From: Phallusia mammillata | Lineage: Eukaryota; Chordata; Ascidiacea; Phlebobranchia; Ascidiidae | Reading direction: 5' to 3' | Assembly: GCA_003260075.1 (NCBI GenBank) | Contig: QLIY01000532.1 | Coordinates: 1 to 64,000 of the forward strand | DNA: 64,000 nt | In this document: positions 1 to 10,882 of the stretch, in pieces | Layout of the letters: every line of letters starts with the position of its first letter | Numbering within the stretch: position 1 is the stretch's first letter | The notes under the pieces: generated by a model | Database searches by the model: none | Told to the model about the DNA's origin: nothing | The model's input: the letters and a program-made list of their open reading frames with translations, nothing else | Made by a program: the position numbers and the translations under genes

Positions 1-359
1 TTTCCGTTTACTTGGTGTCGTGAATACAACAACTTGAAGAATACAACAGAAACAACTGAAGTAGTCGCTGAAAATTAATCTAATATATATTTGTTTAATC
101 TTGAAAAGAGATTTTAGGTTGAGATTAGTCAAGATTTAAGTCTTTTGCTGGAACACTATACACGGTTCTGTTTATAAGTCTAATAAGTAATCACCATAAG
201 ACGACATGCTTCATTGTTTAAATTCAAAAGTCTTGCTATCATAATTGATTATCAAGTTAAAACATAGAAAAATATGTCTCCAATCAATCAATCCTTATCA
301 ACGCCAGATACAATTTTAGTAACGTTATGAGTGATGATCAACGTCTTTTTTGTTCACAG

Positions 360-1212
360 ATGATGGTCTAGTTAACATAGGAGTTGCGCTTAAATATGCC
401 GTGCAGCGCTTTAAGAAAGACAAACGACTCCAAAGTGACCATTTGGATATGTTGATAGTCACAACTGATTCAATGTCAAATGATGACGTGTTAGCACCAG
501 CACAAGAATTACGAGATTTAGGAGTGTTGGTAAGAGCTTTAGATCAGCAACAAAACGAGAGACTATCTATGAAAAAATAAGTTATACACACTGGTTGCCC
601 CCCCCCCGTCGGTCGGTTCTATTACAAAAGGTCATACTTTTCAGCCGGTTCTGTTTAAAAAAGTCCATTAACAGTAACCAGTAATGCTAACCGGCTCGCT
701 GATCTCATTTCGTGAGACGGTTCTATAGAACCGGAGTGAACCGGCTGAATCCCACCACTGGTTATACACAATTCTTTAGGTTTTGCTTTTGCACAACCAA
801 GGTATGACAAAGGAAATAACACTGCTACAGACATTTAAAATTTGTAAAGGACAAAATAATAAATATATTGTTAACTTACAGGTATCCAAAATTAATTTCA
901 CGTGTTTAACGTGTTTCTATCTGTTAGTGACAAAGATAGCTGGTAAATATATTGAAAATATATAAGCAGCCAACACCTAAACAATAGTTCACACTGCAGA
1001 TTATATCTATAATATTTTTTTTTTGGTTTTTCCAGACATTTGTCAGATTTATGCGTCAGTTAATCAACGACCCGTATAACATGACACAGCTGATGGAAAT
1101 TGCTGGAGCAGAAGATCGGGTTGTTATTACCAATTTAAAGGCGTCACTACAGAAAAAGAGACCAGAATTTGTTCCACCTTATGTATGCAATGACATATGT
1201 CGCTTTTATTAG
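360..1212 (+). CDS. von Willebrand factor A-domain protein, 3' end (two exons)
   Basis: Two exons of a gene whose 5' part lies left of the window. Exon 360-529 follows a good acceptor (ttgttcacag) and encodes the second half of a VWA fold: TGLVNIG-like helix start (DGLVNIGVALKYA), then the strand LDMLIVTTDSMSNDDV and APAQELRDLGVLV. It ends phase 0 at gtaaga. Exon 1036-1212 begins after tttttccag and encodes MTQLMEIAGAEDRVV, the usual last VWA helix/strand, then a Lys-rich tail and TAG at 1210-1212. The MIDAS DxSxS would be upstream and is not seen. VWA domains bind protein ligands, often extracellularly, but the parent protein cannot be named. The join GVL/TFVRF lacks the usual F-x-I-G-V strand, so a small exon in between may be missed. 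The intron holds a hAT-like element at 589-760. Confidence 0.7.
589..760. mobile_element. hAT-like MITE, 172 bp, in VWA-gene intron
   Basis: Right end, read inward on the minus strand, is CAGTGGTGGGATTCAGCC; left end is a degraded cactggttg. An identical 8-bp target duplication (gttataca) flanks it at 581-588 and 761-768. CAG ends with 8-bp duplications are the hAT superfamily signature. No transposase is encoded. A run of 10 C (598-607) sits inside the left terminal repeat; unlike the other C runs it is not flanked by duplicated sequence. Confidence 0.75.
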
Positions 1213-2187
1213 ACGTTTCTGTTGTTAAAAAAAGCTATGAAAAACAAAAACACATTACTGAGAAACCTAATATTTTGAAATGAATAAAACAAAAGTACGG
1301 TATGGTTTCTTGGAGTTATTCTTTCTCATAGTTTAGTATTATTTAAGATTAATAGATACGATTAAATTGTTTATTTGTTTGCGATGTCTTTAGAAAGTTT
1401 GCTTGTCCAAATACGAAAACTAAGAAATACCGATGCAATCAACAAAGATATGATGAAAATGTGCATTTTCCCAAAAAATTAATAAATCTGGCCATGCTTA
1501 AAAAATCCTTCAGGTGGCTACGCATAACAAAGCTCAAATCGCCGACGTTTTAATGGTCACGAATGCAATGCGTGTAAGGAATTGGTTTCGTAGCATGACA
1601 ACACGGGGGAAATCCAACAACGTCAACAGTGCATTTAATCACTCACATTTGCATTGTGAGGCTGAGAGGAAGAGCCTCATGCTACCTTTTCTTCGTCACT
1701 GGTTTTACCTGGACGTAACTTTTCAGTAATTAACCATAGTCGAAAATACCTTGTCTCTGGTTCACCCTGGACACTTTACTATCACTGTTTACGTCTATTT
1801 TAACCTGGTTACGTGTTTTTAAAGAGTGCCACAAGAAATGTCTACAATAAGTGGGTTTTTTAACTTAGATAAAAAGACTACCAATTTAAACTTTGTATAC
1901 GTGCCCCTTTTTTCTTTGTTGATGTAACTTGCCATATGCACCTGTGTGCTCATAAGCGTATACATCGGTACAAAGGCCGTTTATTACTTAAAAGGGTAGA
2001 AATAGGCACAAATTTTGCTGATGTTGTAAGAGACACAAACGCGTTGTTAGTCGAAAAGTCGAAACAGAAATATAAAGTTGGAAATTATAAACTAAGGTTT
2101 TCATATTTGTAAATCATATCTTAATTTCAGATTTAAGTACTCATACGTTTTGCGTTGTATTAGTAATGCAAACTTGTGATTTTTCAG
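1213..2187. other. intergenic, no supported gene
   Basis: Short open frames only. The stretch 1514-1729 is open on the plus strand after a 'ccttcag' but has no recognisable content or matching donor phase. Sequence just before 2188 (ttttcag) is an acceptor for the GPCR start exon, so a 5' UTR exon of that gene may lie here. Confidence 0.5.
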
Positions 2188-2210
2188 GTGTTATATTGTC
2201 ACATTTGATC

Positions 2211-3667
2211 ATGATTACTGCAGAATTTGGAACTATTGCTTTTTCTATTTTAATTTTTCTGGCTGTGTTTGGAATTTGCGCCAACTCACTGACCATAATC
2301 GCGATTTTGCATTCACCTGAACTCAGGTAAAAATTAATTTGTCTCCAAGTTTGCAGTGCAATGATTTGGTAATAAGGTTTGGCTTTCAGAGGACCCTTTA
2401 ATATATTGACCGTCAGTCTTTGTGTTTCGGATGTGTTGTCTGCGATGAGCAGTGTGATTTATGCAATCGGAATATACGATTGGCGAAGAACTGAATACAA
2501 CTTAATACTGGTGGTCTGTACAAAAACATATTTTGATTTTTGAGTCTGGTAAATAACATTCAAAGATTGTTTATGATGTTCTAGTTTGCAGAATATGCGT
2601 CGTATGTAACATCCAGCGTAACTGCCACACACGTTTGTATTTTTGCCATTCTACGTTTTGTCGCATGCCGGTGGCCATTCAGAAAATTAACATCATCTCA
2701 AGCTAAGGTAGGCTAAGTAAGAGTTACTGTTTTTGCAGGCACAACACAACTAATGTATTTTCAGAGGACAGCAGTTGCCATATGGACAATCCAATGGACA
2801 ATCGTTTTGGTCTATTTTGCTGTTACTTTTAACTCAGAAAGAGGAGAAATCTTCCAATGGTCTGTTTTAGGTTTTGGTAAAAGTTTATGTCAGTTTTGGT
2901 AAAACTTTATATCAGTATAATTTATAAGTTTGTATCTTAACACATAGTTCAGACAATGAACCTCTGTAACAGGGTAACGTACATAGTAAGAGTTATATGG
3001 ATCATCGAAATGTGCCTTATCACATCTTTTACTTTTGCCCTCTCTGTCTTAATCTTGGTGCATGGAAAACGACGTAAAACTCTTCAAATATCAGGTAATA
3101 AACTTAACGACTTGTTTTATATTTGCACTAAATTTACTGTAAATGTTCACAGAGGAAGCCAGACAAAGAAGGGCCAGGGAAGACAAGTTTGTGGTTACTC
3201 AACTTTTGTTGATTGTCCTGTCCTTCTACATTGGTTACATCCCATACATAAGTATAACGTTTTCATGGATTTGAGTAATACAAAAAAGCAAGTTCTTGTT
3301 TCGCGTTTTGCAAAAAGTATATTTTTGTAGGATACATGCACGTTATTGAGGGAACGAACAACCATGCAAGCACATACGATCAATTAATTGTGGCATACGT
3401 TTTTGTTCGCGTAAGCGAGTGCCTCAACCCAATTGTCTACAACATTGCCTCGGGGTAATTCTATCAATTCCCCCCAAAAAAAACAATAAGCAAAATGTAG
3501 TAACATGTTTTTTTAATTCCAGAAAACTTCGAAGAAAGACAATAAGTTTGTTGGTTGACTGCAAGATTTTTTTCTTGTGTTGTTCCACAAATGAAGAACC
3601 TCAAATGACAGTTCAGTTAAACAACGTTGAGATGCAACACGTACCCGATGAAGCAGAAAATCTTTAA
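2211..3667 (+). CDS. rhodopsin-class (class A) G protein-coupled receptor, complete, 8 exons
   Basis: Exons 2211-2326, 2390-2510, 2585-2707, 2765-2876, 2948-3094, 3153-3251, 3331-3454 and 3523-3667; codon phase carries through every junction. Each of the first seven exons holds one helix. TM1 has FGICANSLTI (the conserved Asn), TM2 has LCVSDVLSA (conserved Asp), TM3 ends AILRFVACRWPF, TM4 has AIWTIQWTIVLVYF, TM5 is in CLITSFTFALSVLILV, TM6 in LLLIVLSFYIGYIPYI, and TM7 carries NPIVYN (NPxxY). The short tail has an FLCCS palmitoylation-like Cys pair. The D/E-R-Y at TM3 is replaced by L-R-F, and TM6 lacks CWxP. It should be a plasma-membrane receptor acting on heterotrimeric G proteins; the ligand is unknown. 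The start Met has almost no extracellular N-terminus; an acceptor at 2187 leaves room for an upstream coding exon. About 330 residues. Confidence 0.85.
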
Positions 3668-4718
3668 CATTAATTCCAATGCATTGCTTTAAACCGCATT
3701 ATCAAGATCTGTACAAAGAGTTTGCTGTTGGCCAGAAGTTCAAATTTCCTCCGAGGCCTTATTGCGTACGTTTAATATAATTGTTCTTAACCGCCCAATT
3801 AACTCTGTATTAAAAGCAAATAGACATGGCCAAACAAGTCAACCAATTTGTACTTGCTTTTTATAAATGGTTTATTTTGTAAAGCTATACGATTATTGGT
3901 TGGACTGTTTAAGTTTATCGTATTGTTGGACTGCTTACGTTTATCGTGGAAAATAAATAGGCTCTGAACGAGCACAATCGTAAAACAAACTTAAAACAAT
4001 AAGAAAGAAGGTATCAGCCTGTGCAGAAAAAACAATTTAGATTTAAGATGCAAAAAATGAGTTGCAACTAAACGCTTTTGCTCTCCTATAATCCAAATAA
4101 CCGTAGGTGACGGTTGAGAAATTCTCCCACCGGTTACTTAGACTTATAGATAAAGCAAATCAGTGGGTTGAAATTCAACTGTACATGCACAATGTACTAA
4201 TCATACCAATAATTTTGCTAATCATCGGTCCTACGTACCTTTTCCCAAAAGTGTTTGAATTGTTGTTTGGTTTTGCATTTTCACATACAGTGACTTAATT
4301 GTCTGTTTTTTGTCGCAACGTCATTATAACTATCAAGCATTTGACTCCATTCAGAAGTAATTATGCTAAAACACCTCCAACCTGCATCTTTAGCAAATAC
4401 GTTTTTACATACAAGTTATGCAACAAATATAAATCATCTGTGGCGATAAAATTAAAAGTGCTTCGAAACTTTTCCAACTTGTCGTTTTTTTGCAGAACTA
4501 CGACTGTATATACAAAATGTTAATAGTTTCGCCTTCATGTAACCGACAAATATCACTTAACAGATAGTTCTGCTTAAACTCGGGAGTTACAATAAAATGA
4601 CAAGTGTACTGAACCACACTCCCGCCGAACGCAGCGAATAAATGGGTATAGTTCGTCTGTGTTGGAAATGCTGAAAATGTATTTTAGTGCAGCGCCAATA
4701 TCTAACCAAGTTACTTAC
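3668..4718. other. intergenic; one weak exon-like piece
   Basis: A plus-strand stretch at about 3680-3763 reads MHCFKPHYQDLYKEFAVGQ and onward to PPRPYC before a gtacgt donor-like site; it looks codon-like but has no partner exon. The open frame 4107-4298 is hydrophobic and unsupported. Nothing else is recognised. Confidence 0.3.
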
Positions 4719-4851
4719 CTCACACAGGCACAACGTTGTATTGTGCAGTTGGTGCAACTGTTTTTTCAGAACTTCAACAAAGTAGTTTGTTGTTGCTTGT
4801 TTACTTTTGCCGCAGTCAGATATAGCTGTACGTAAGGACTTGCAGGTCCAG
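4719..4851 (-). CDS. candidate internal exon, unknown gene
   Basis: On the minus strand a polypyrimidine/acceptor (gtgctaaag) precedes a 133-nt stretch open in one frame for 44 codons (WTCKSLRTAISDCGKSKQAT, then NYFVEVLKKQLHQL, ending LCLCE) and closed by a strong gag/gtaagt donor. An overlapping frame, 4766-5008, is also open and reads C2-like by eye (SPYVQLYLTAAK), but it runs into a stop before the donor. Only one can be real. I do not recognise the product. Confidence 0.35.
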
Positions 4852-5311
4852 CTTTAGCACAATGCAAAACTTTAGATTGTGAGAAACAGCCATATATTTG
4901 GGACATTAATAGCCGGTTTAAATCTGCTTCATTTGTAACGTTTTTAAAAGGTTTTAAGGTTGTAGTCGATATTTTTACAGTCTGAAACAGTGAAGTGACA
5001 AAAGTCATGGCGTTGACTTACTGAAAGACCTTTGACGTTGCCAATATAATAAGTAAATCAAACAAAAATTAACAAGGAAGTAGATGTGTTACAAATAGTA
5101 TCGTTTTGCGTCTAAAATTCATTATCTTTTATCGTATTCGGTTAGCCCTGTTGATTCTGTTGGAAGTTGTGTGATAAAAGTTATGCTGTTACTCAAGAAA
5201 TATAGCAAATATATAAACGATCACCAGCTGTGATATGTTTCAGAAACGTGAGAATTATCTGGCTCCAAGGTGGCAAATGAAATACAATCGGGTAGAATTT
5301 TAGTCGAAACT

Positions 5312-5555
5312 CAATCAATCAATCAACGCAGTCTCAAAGACAAATAACTGTATTTTCTGGCGCTCGACCCAATTTATCAGAGAACTCGCTATCAACTTAA
5401 CTGTTTGGCATTCAGAAGAAACAGCGCGCCCCCCCCCCAATCAATCAATCAACGCAGTCTCAAAGACAAATAACTGTATTTTCTGGTGCTCGACCCAATT
5501 TATCAGAGAACTCGCTATCAACTTAACTGTTTGGCCTTCAGAAGAAACAGTGCAA
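5312..5555. repeat. direct duplication around a poly-C tract
   Basis: About 116 bp starting with caatcaatcaatcaacgcag occurs at 5312-5427 and again at 5439-5554, separated by 10 C (5429-5438), with only a few mismatches. This is one of the junctions read here as unmerged contig overlap rather than biology. Confidence 0.85.
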
Positions 5556-5647
5556 CAAAAAGGCGAGGCAGGCTTTGAGCAGAGATATCTTATCTGGTCG
5601 CTGAATTCAGTTCTAAGTCTCAAAACTTCTTCTCTTACCAGAACCAC
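5441..5647 (-). CDS. open frame of uncertain status (minus strand)
   Basis: Minus-strand frame begins near a Ctg/gtaaga-like site and reads LVREEVLRLRTEFSDQIRYL, then a Cys-rich middle and INWVEHQKIQLFVFETALID. The charged start looks coiled-coil-like, yet no clear splice boundaries or homologue are visible, and half the frame lies in the duplicated segment. It may be an exon of the same gene as 4719-4851, or noise. Confidence 0.2.
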   Translation of the reverse strand: MVLVREEVLRLRTEFSDQIRYLCSKPASPFCCTVSSEGQTVKLIASSLINWVEHQKIQLFVFETALID

Positions 5648-5649
5648 AA

Positions 5650-6959
5650 TTTAAGTCCAGCAATTCTAGGGCACACCAGAGACGAACTGTTTTAGAATTC
5701 CACTCTTAGGTCAGACCTGCCGGATAGACGACGAGACAGTTGTTGCGAGAATTATAGTGTGTGACTTTTCCAGAGAGTTGACAAGAAGCCTAACCGGTTA
5801 AACCTGGACTGCGCTTATTCAGATGAGTCTCAAGCACTCATGTTATTAATCGGGTCACCACTGTTGGTGTGCGTGTAAGTAAACACTTCAAAAGGAGCTG
5901 TCTTGACTTTGCACACCACGAAGCGCAATGCTTGCGTGTCGAGTGTGATTGACAGGAATTAAAGTACGATTACTGATGTAACTTACAGGTGGCAGTTTGG
6001 TATATCGCAAATTTCTATTCTACATTGCCTTATTGCATTAGGAAATATTATTGGTGCGTAACAGAAACTACAATGCGGAAAAGCGACTTAAATATATTTT
6101 GACAAACTTTCGTAGAGAGAGCGCTTTTCTAATTTCGTTGCTAGATTCAGATACCATACAAATATCATGCAAACCTGTTCCTATAGGCTACTTTTGCACA
6201 CCGTAGTTGCAGTTGTGACGGGCGAGATGTTCTGAAGCAACCTCTTGTGCAGAAAAACTTTGACCATCAATTTGAAACATTACATGGGTGTCACTAATGT
6301 GTCGTCTTCGAGGTTATAGTTATCTGAAAAGCATACAACGACAAACGTAGAGATAGCATGTTGCTAAAAGTAAACAGGGTATTGGTTTCGAAATTAAACC
6401 TATAAAAAGTATACGTTGTTCCAATGTTACATAACTTATTAAGGAAATTAATGGTTTTGAAAGTGGACATTATACACCATTTTAGCTGATTTTTTGCTGG
6501 CGGAAAGCGACCCCTTTCGAACACACCACAATTACATAGACGCATTGCTGTTCTGTAACCCAGATTGTAACACCAACTGCCCTAAATGCACGTTCATTCG
6601 TGGCAAGCACTGCAAGCGTACAACTTCCGGAGTCAACTTTCCTGAAACAAATTACAACGCTTAATTTTCCTGCTTAGTAGCTCAATAAAGACCTGTTTAA
6701 ACTAGGTTGCGTATAAACTGCGAACAGTTTTGTGTGCTATGTTCTGACCAGTTGTTTTTTTTTCGACAAGCATTGTAGTTTATTTTAGGTTGCAAGTAGA
6801 TTGATAAGAAACGAAACAGCTCAAAAACTTTAAGATAGCAGTAGACATTCAACCCGCTTTTTGATCTCATCCGATATAAAAACTTATACTAATACCTTTG
6901 TATAATAGTTTTTTAGTTGTAAGTGGGCCCTTATATCTAAATGTACCGTATAACCCATA
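5650..6959. other. intergenic, nothing recognised
   Basis: Only short unsupported frames on either strand; no repeat or element ends were recognised up to the hAT-like element that begins at 6968. Confidence 0.4.
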
Positions 6960-6967
6960 CTTATATG

Positions 6968-7431
6968 CAGGGTTGCCATCGACTTGAAACCAATAATAAG
7001 GACAACCGAAAATAAAAATTTTATACGAAACAAAACAAACGATTTTGAACGAATCTTGCATTTATACGAGCCGTGACATATCACATGCCAAATATTTGGC
7101 CAGAAACAATCTGTTCCAGCAGCTCCATGCTCGTAGAAATCTGTTCCAGCAACTCCTTGTTTATAAAGAATACTTCGTGCATCTCATAACAGCTCAGGTC
7201 TAGGTTTACTTTTACTTGTAGCAGGAATTTGACTTGCATCTTACAACAGCTCAGGTCTAGGTTTACTTTTACTTGTAGCAGGAATTTGACTCATAATTGT
7301 TGAAAATAAGACAAAAAAAGGACTCAAGTCAAATAAGGACATTTCTTAGAAATAAGGACAATGAACTTTTCTAAGACATAGCCCTTCAAAATAAGGAAAA
7401 TCTTAGAAATAAGGACGGTATGGCAACCCTG
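6968..7431 (-). mobile_element. hAT-like MITE (GGTTGCCAT family), copy 1
   Basis: Terminal inverted repeats CAGGGTTGCCAT / ATGGCAACCCTG, with a perfect 8-bp target duplication cttatatg at 6960-6967 and 7432-7439. It is the same family as 16846-17228 in opposite orientation. Internal sequence is dominated by 'aaggac/aataagg' motifs. A 55-57 bp segment (acagctcaggtctaggttta...) is tandemly duplicated at about 7180-7291, explaining its extra length. No coding capacity; the short frames inside it are not genes. Confidence 0.9.
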
Positions 7432-7439
7432 CTTATATG

Positions 7440-7940
7440 GCTTATTGCAAACGTCTCTGTTGTGTGCAAAAACAGCGATTTCGATAAATGAAATGTAAGC
7501 GATAAAATATAACCTGTATATCAAAATTTTGGTCCGCGTCCAGTGTTGTCGCAATATTTCATTTGGATTAAAAGGTTATTTTGTCAGTTAAGGTGCTACC
7601 TTTAGGGACAGGAAATTACATGTTGCGCTTTATAGCAAGATATCGTGACAGTCTTTGCACCTATTATCGCCCAAACGTCTTTCTTTTTGTTTAGTCAGTT
7701 TACTTGAAAGTAGGACGCTTGTTGGTCAGGAAGTTGTTTAAAGGCAGATTAAAGCCGAGCAGCTAAGTGAACACAATGAACTGTAAAAAAAATCTGACGG
7801 ACAGAGCAACCAGTTACCCTTTGCAGCATGGCATGTTTAGTTAATTAGTTGTATACACTAATCAAACGTTTTTCATGGAATATTAAAATTTCTATCTATG
7901 CTTTTTAGCTAATAACGCTATTAGCTTATAATCTGATTGT
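7440..7940. other. intergenic, upstream of zinc-finger gene
   Basis: No gene seen. Given the first coding exon of the zinc-finger gene just downstream, its promoter or 5' UTR probably lies here, but I see no decisive element. Confidence 0.35.
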
Positions 7941-8464
7941 GGCAAATTGGTCTTTGATAAGAAGCAAGTGAATTTTCCGACAAAACGTCATGACTAAAGG
8001 ACCTGTAAAATGCAGAAACCCGCATTTACATTTCAAGGTAAATAAACGAGTGCATGAAAAGCGCCTCTTAGTGCCATATGAAACTTGTTTTGTCTGTATT
8101 ACAGTTCACGAAAACAGAAGCTTTTCACACAAGCACCAAGAATCTATTCGAACATTCAAAAATGTTTTTAAACTATGAAAGTATTGTCCGGTGAGTTCCC
8201 CCCCCCCGGCAAATTGGTCTTTGATAAGAAGCAAGTGAATTTTCCGACAAAACGTTATGACTAAAGGACCTGTAAAATGCAGAAACCCGCAATTACATTT
8301 CAAGGTAAATAAACGAGTGCATGAAAAGCGCCTCTTAGTACCATATGAAACTTGTTTTGTCTGTATTACAGTTCACGAAAACAGAAGCTTTTCACACAAG
8401 CACCAAGAATCTATTCGAACATTCAAAAATGTTTTTAAACTATGAAAGTATTGTCCGGTGAGTT
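7941..8464. repeat. direct duplication around poly-C, duplicating two exons
   Basis: A 256-bp segment at 7941-8197 recurs at 8208-8464, separated by 10 C (8198-8207). Copies differ at only a few sites (for example CAT/CAA in the first exon). Each contains exons 1 and 2 of the zinc-finger gene (left copy 7990-8037 and about 8105-8190; right copy 8257-8304 and 8372-8457). Confidence 0.9.
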
Positions 8465-10049
8465 TTCAAATAGGACGAAGAAAATAGTTTCAATGTGTAA
8501 CGTTGATTTTTTATGTTTAAACTACTAGTTAATAAATCTATACATATAACTTACACAGATGTATGGATTCCCACCCTGCCTTGCAATTTGATCAGCAGAA
8601 ACCGAAACTTACGGAAAAAACAGAGTTGGAATTTCTAATCAAAGCGTCAGGAAAACGAATAAAAGTGCATAAGTTTTTTAAAAAACGAGATACTTTTGCA
8701 GGTATGTCAAAAACTGTTACGTTTGTAGGCCAACCTTAAAAGTAGATGGTCTTTTATGTTTCGTTACTTAAAAAACTACAATTTCCAATTTATTGTGTAA
8801 ATTATATCAGGCCACGAGTGGTTTTAAACTTATGGAAATTTTCAAAACACTGAATGTACAAGCAAAGTTTAAACGACGACAAGTATTACAGGACTAACTT
8901 TCTTCATGTTATACGTTGTATTGCTTGTTGTGACATAAACCATCAAAACCCGATATAAAACCTAAGCTCAATTGACTGATGTAAACAAAGTGCGTTAAGC
9001 TTTTTTGTGAATGTAACGCGACGCCTTTTACAAAACTTACCAGGGGCTAGGTATTGTCCAATCAAGTGGTCTCTGGTTCGTTAACCTACATCCAACAAGT
9101 TATGCACATACACTTCTCTTCACTAAACTCATTGAAATTTGCTTCAGATCGCTTATGGAAAACAAAATACAGAAAATTCAAGGTTAGAAAAAGAAAACCA
9201 ACGTTCATTGAAAGAGCTGCAAATCGACTTTTAAAGTGGTCGAGGGAAGTCAAAAAAACGCGGAACATCAAAAAATGCCGTTTTTGTCGCTTTGAAACTT
9301 GGTATCTGGTTGCCATGGCAAGGCACAAGCTGGTCAAGCACAGGACAAAGAAACAAAGAATCGCTTGTACCGAAATGGATAGAATTCTGGCGCCAAGTGT
9401 GTATGAAGGTATGGAGAAAATGGCAATGTGCCGTAAATGTGGCAAGGAGTTTGCACAAGAAGACAGTTTGAAGAAACACATACAGGTGGTTCACCAGAAA
9501 AAGAAACCGCATAAGTGTAAAGAATGTGGTAAGCAATTTGGGCAACGACAAGACCTTACCGTTCACATGAACACGCACACCGGAATAAAACCGTTTGCGT
9601 GCGAAAAGTGCGACAAAAGATTCACAAGTTCGAGTTCTCGTAATGCACACGTCAGGCAGATCCACGAAAAGATTAGACCGCACGTCTGTAAGATTTGTGA
9701 GAAATCGTTTGGTCAGCTTCATCAACTCAAGTCTCATACTCGATTTCACACAGGTTACAAACCCTACAAGTGTAAGCATTGTGATTACGCCACTGTAACA
9801 GCTGGATTGTTGAAAATCCATGTTCGAGGCATGCACAGAATTTGCGATGTTACCAACGGACGTATCTTTGAGCGGTTTAAATGCATAGATTGTGGCACCA
9901 ACTTTGACAGCAAGATGCAGCTTGAAACACATAGTAACATAGCAAAAGGTGTGAGATCGTACATATGCAACATATGTGGATATGCCTACTACTGTCAAAC
10001 TGCATTGGGCAGACATTACAGAAAAGCTCACAATACGTGTGCAATTTAA
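8257..10049 (+). CDS. C2H2 zinc-finger protein, complete, 4 exons, 392 aa
   Basis: Exons 8257-8304, 8372-8457, 8559-8701 and 9148-10049 join in phase (0, 2, 1) to a 393-codon frame. The N-terminal ~90 residues are basic with no domain I recognise. Fingers follow in the last exon: KKCRFCRFETW...HKLVKH, CRKCGKEF, CKECGKQFGQRQDL, CEKCDKRF, CKICEKSFGQLHQL, CKHCDYATVTAGLL, a degenerate CIDCGTNF finger whose second His is missing, and CNICGYAYYCQTAL ending HYRKAH. Linkers of HTGIKPF / HTGYKPY type separate several, as in DNA-binding arrays. Expected to act as a nuclear sequence-specific regulator; target unknown. The frame 9054-9147 upstream of the last exon is intronic: it follows a TAG at 9048, and the acceptor gcttcag at 9147 restores phase as G|AT. 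Exons 1-2 occur twice because of the poly-C junction at 8198. Confidence 0.9.
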
Positions 10050-10548
10050 AAACACTTTTAGAAAATGCACGTTTTTTAAAATGACTGTGTTTGCTGTAAT
10101 AAATATAAATCAACTTGTCTGTTTGGCGCTGACTTTGAAGATTTGCTGTAGTTTTTAATCTGAATTTTATACGCAATCTACAGACTGAAAATCTTGAAAA
10201 ACTTTGAGCTCGGCAATGGTTGTACACGTTTTTTTGTTTGAATTACACGAAACAAATTTCCAAACGCAACACATCATGCAGTGTACAAAGCAACAATCAA
10301 GGAAAGCAATTCATTCGGGGCCTGCTTCCTAATTACGAATTTGAAGCGGAAATCTTACAAAGTTGCCTTCAAATGGTGATAGCCAGAGTATAGTTTTAAG
10401 GCTACGCAAAGCAGACACAAAGAGAATTGTGCTTGACAAATTTTGAGGTTTTATATTGCGACTTAGGATTTGGCGCTCTTAAAATCTTATGCACCTTTTA
10501 CAAACGACTGTATTGAACAATAAACTCAGACGAGGGAGTCAAGTTAAA

Positions 10549-10819
10549 GAACTAAATCAGTAATTGAAGCAGGTTGCAGGAGGGATAAAGCAAAATAACG
10601 CGGCACTGGCATTTTAGAAGGAAAAAACAGAAATCAGTTTGCTTGAAACTATTTGAAAAAATGCATTTTACAAACAATGTCCCCCCCCCCGAACTAAATC
10701 AGTAATTGAAGCAGGTTGCAGGAGGGATAAAGCAAAATCACGCGGCACTGGCATTTTAGAAGTAAAAAACAGAAATCAGTTTGCTTCTATTTGAAAAAAA
10801 TGCATTTTACAAACAATGT
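10549..10819. repeat. direct duplication around poly-C
   Basis: About 130 bp starting gaactaaatcagtaattgaag at 10549-10680 recurs at 10691-10819, separated by 10 C (10681-10690), differing by small indels. It falls in the intergenic region 10050-10880, in which I see no gene. Confidence 0.85.
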
Positions 10820-10882
10820 TTTTGCCAAAATATCACCTTGCCTTGTTCGCAAATCGTACACCACGTGACACATGGAATGACG

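Noticed and set aside
9054..9147. 5' extension of the zinc-finger last exon
   Set aside because: Begins right after a TAG and is not in phase with exon 3; the acceptor at 9147 restores phase.
9231..10070. 279-codon minus-strand open frame
   Set aside because: Antisense shadow of the C2H2 zinc-finger exon; Cys/His codon bias keeps the reverse frame open. No family content.
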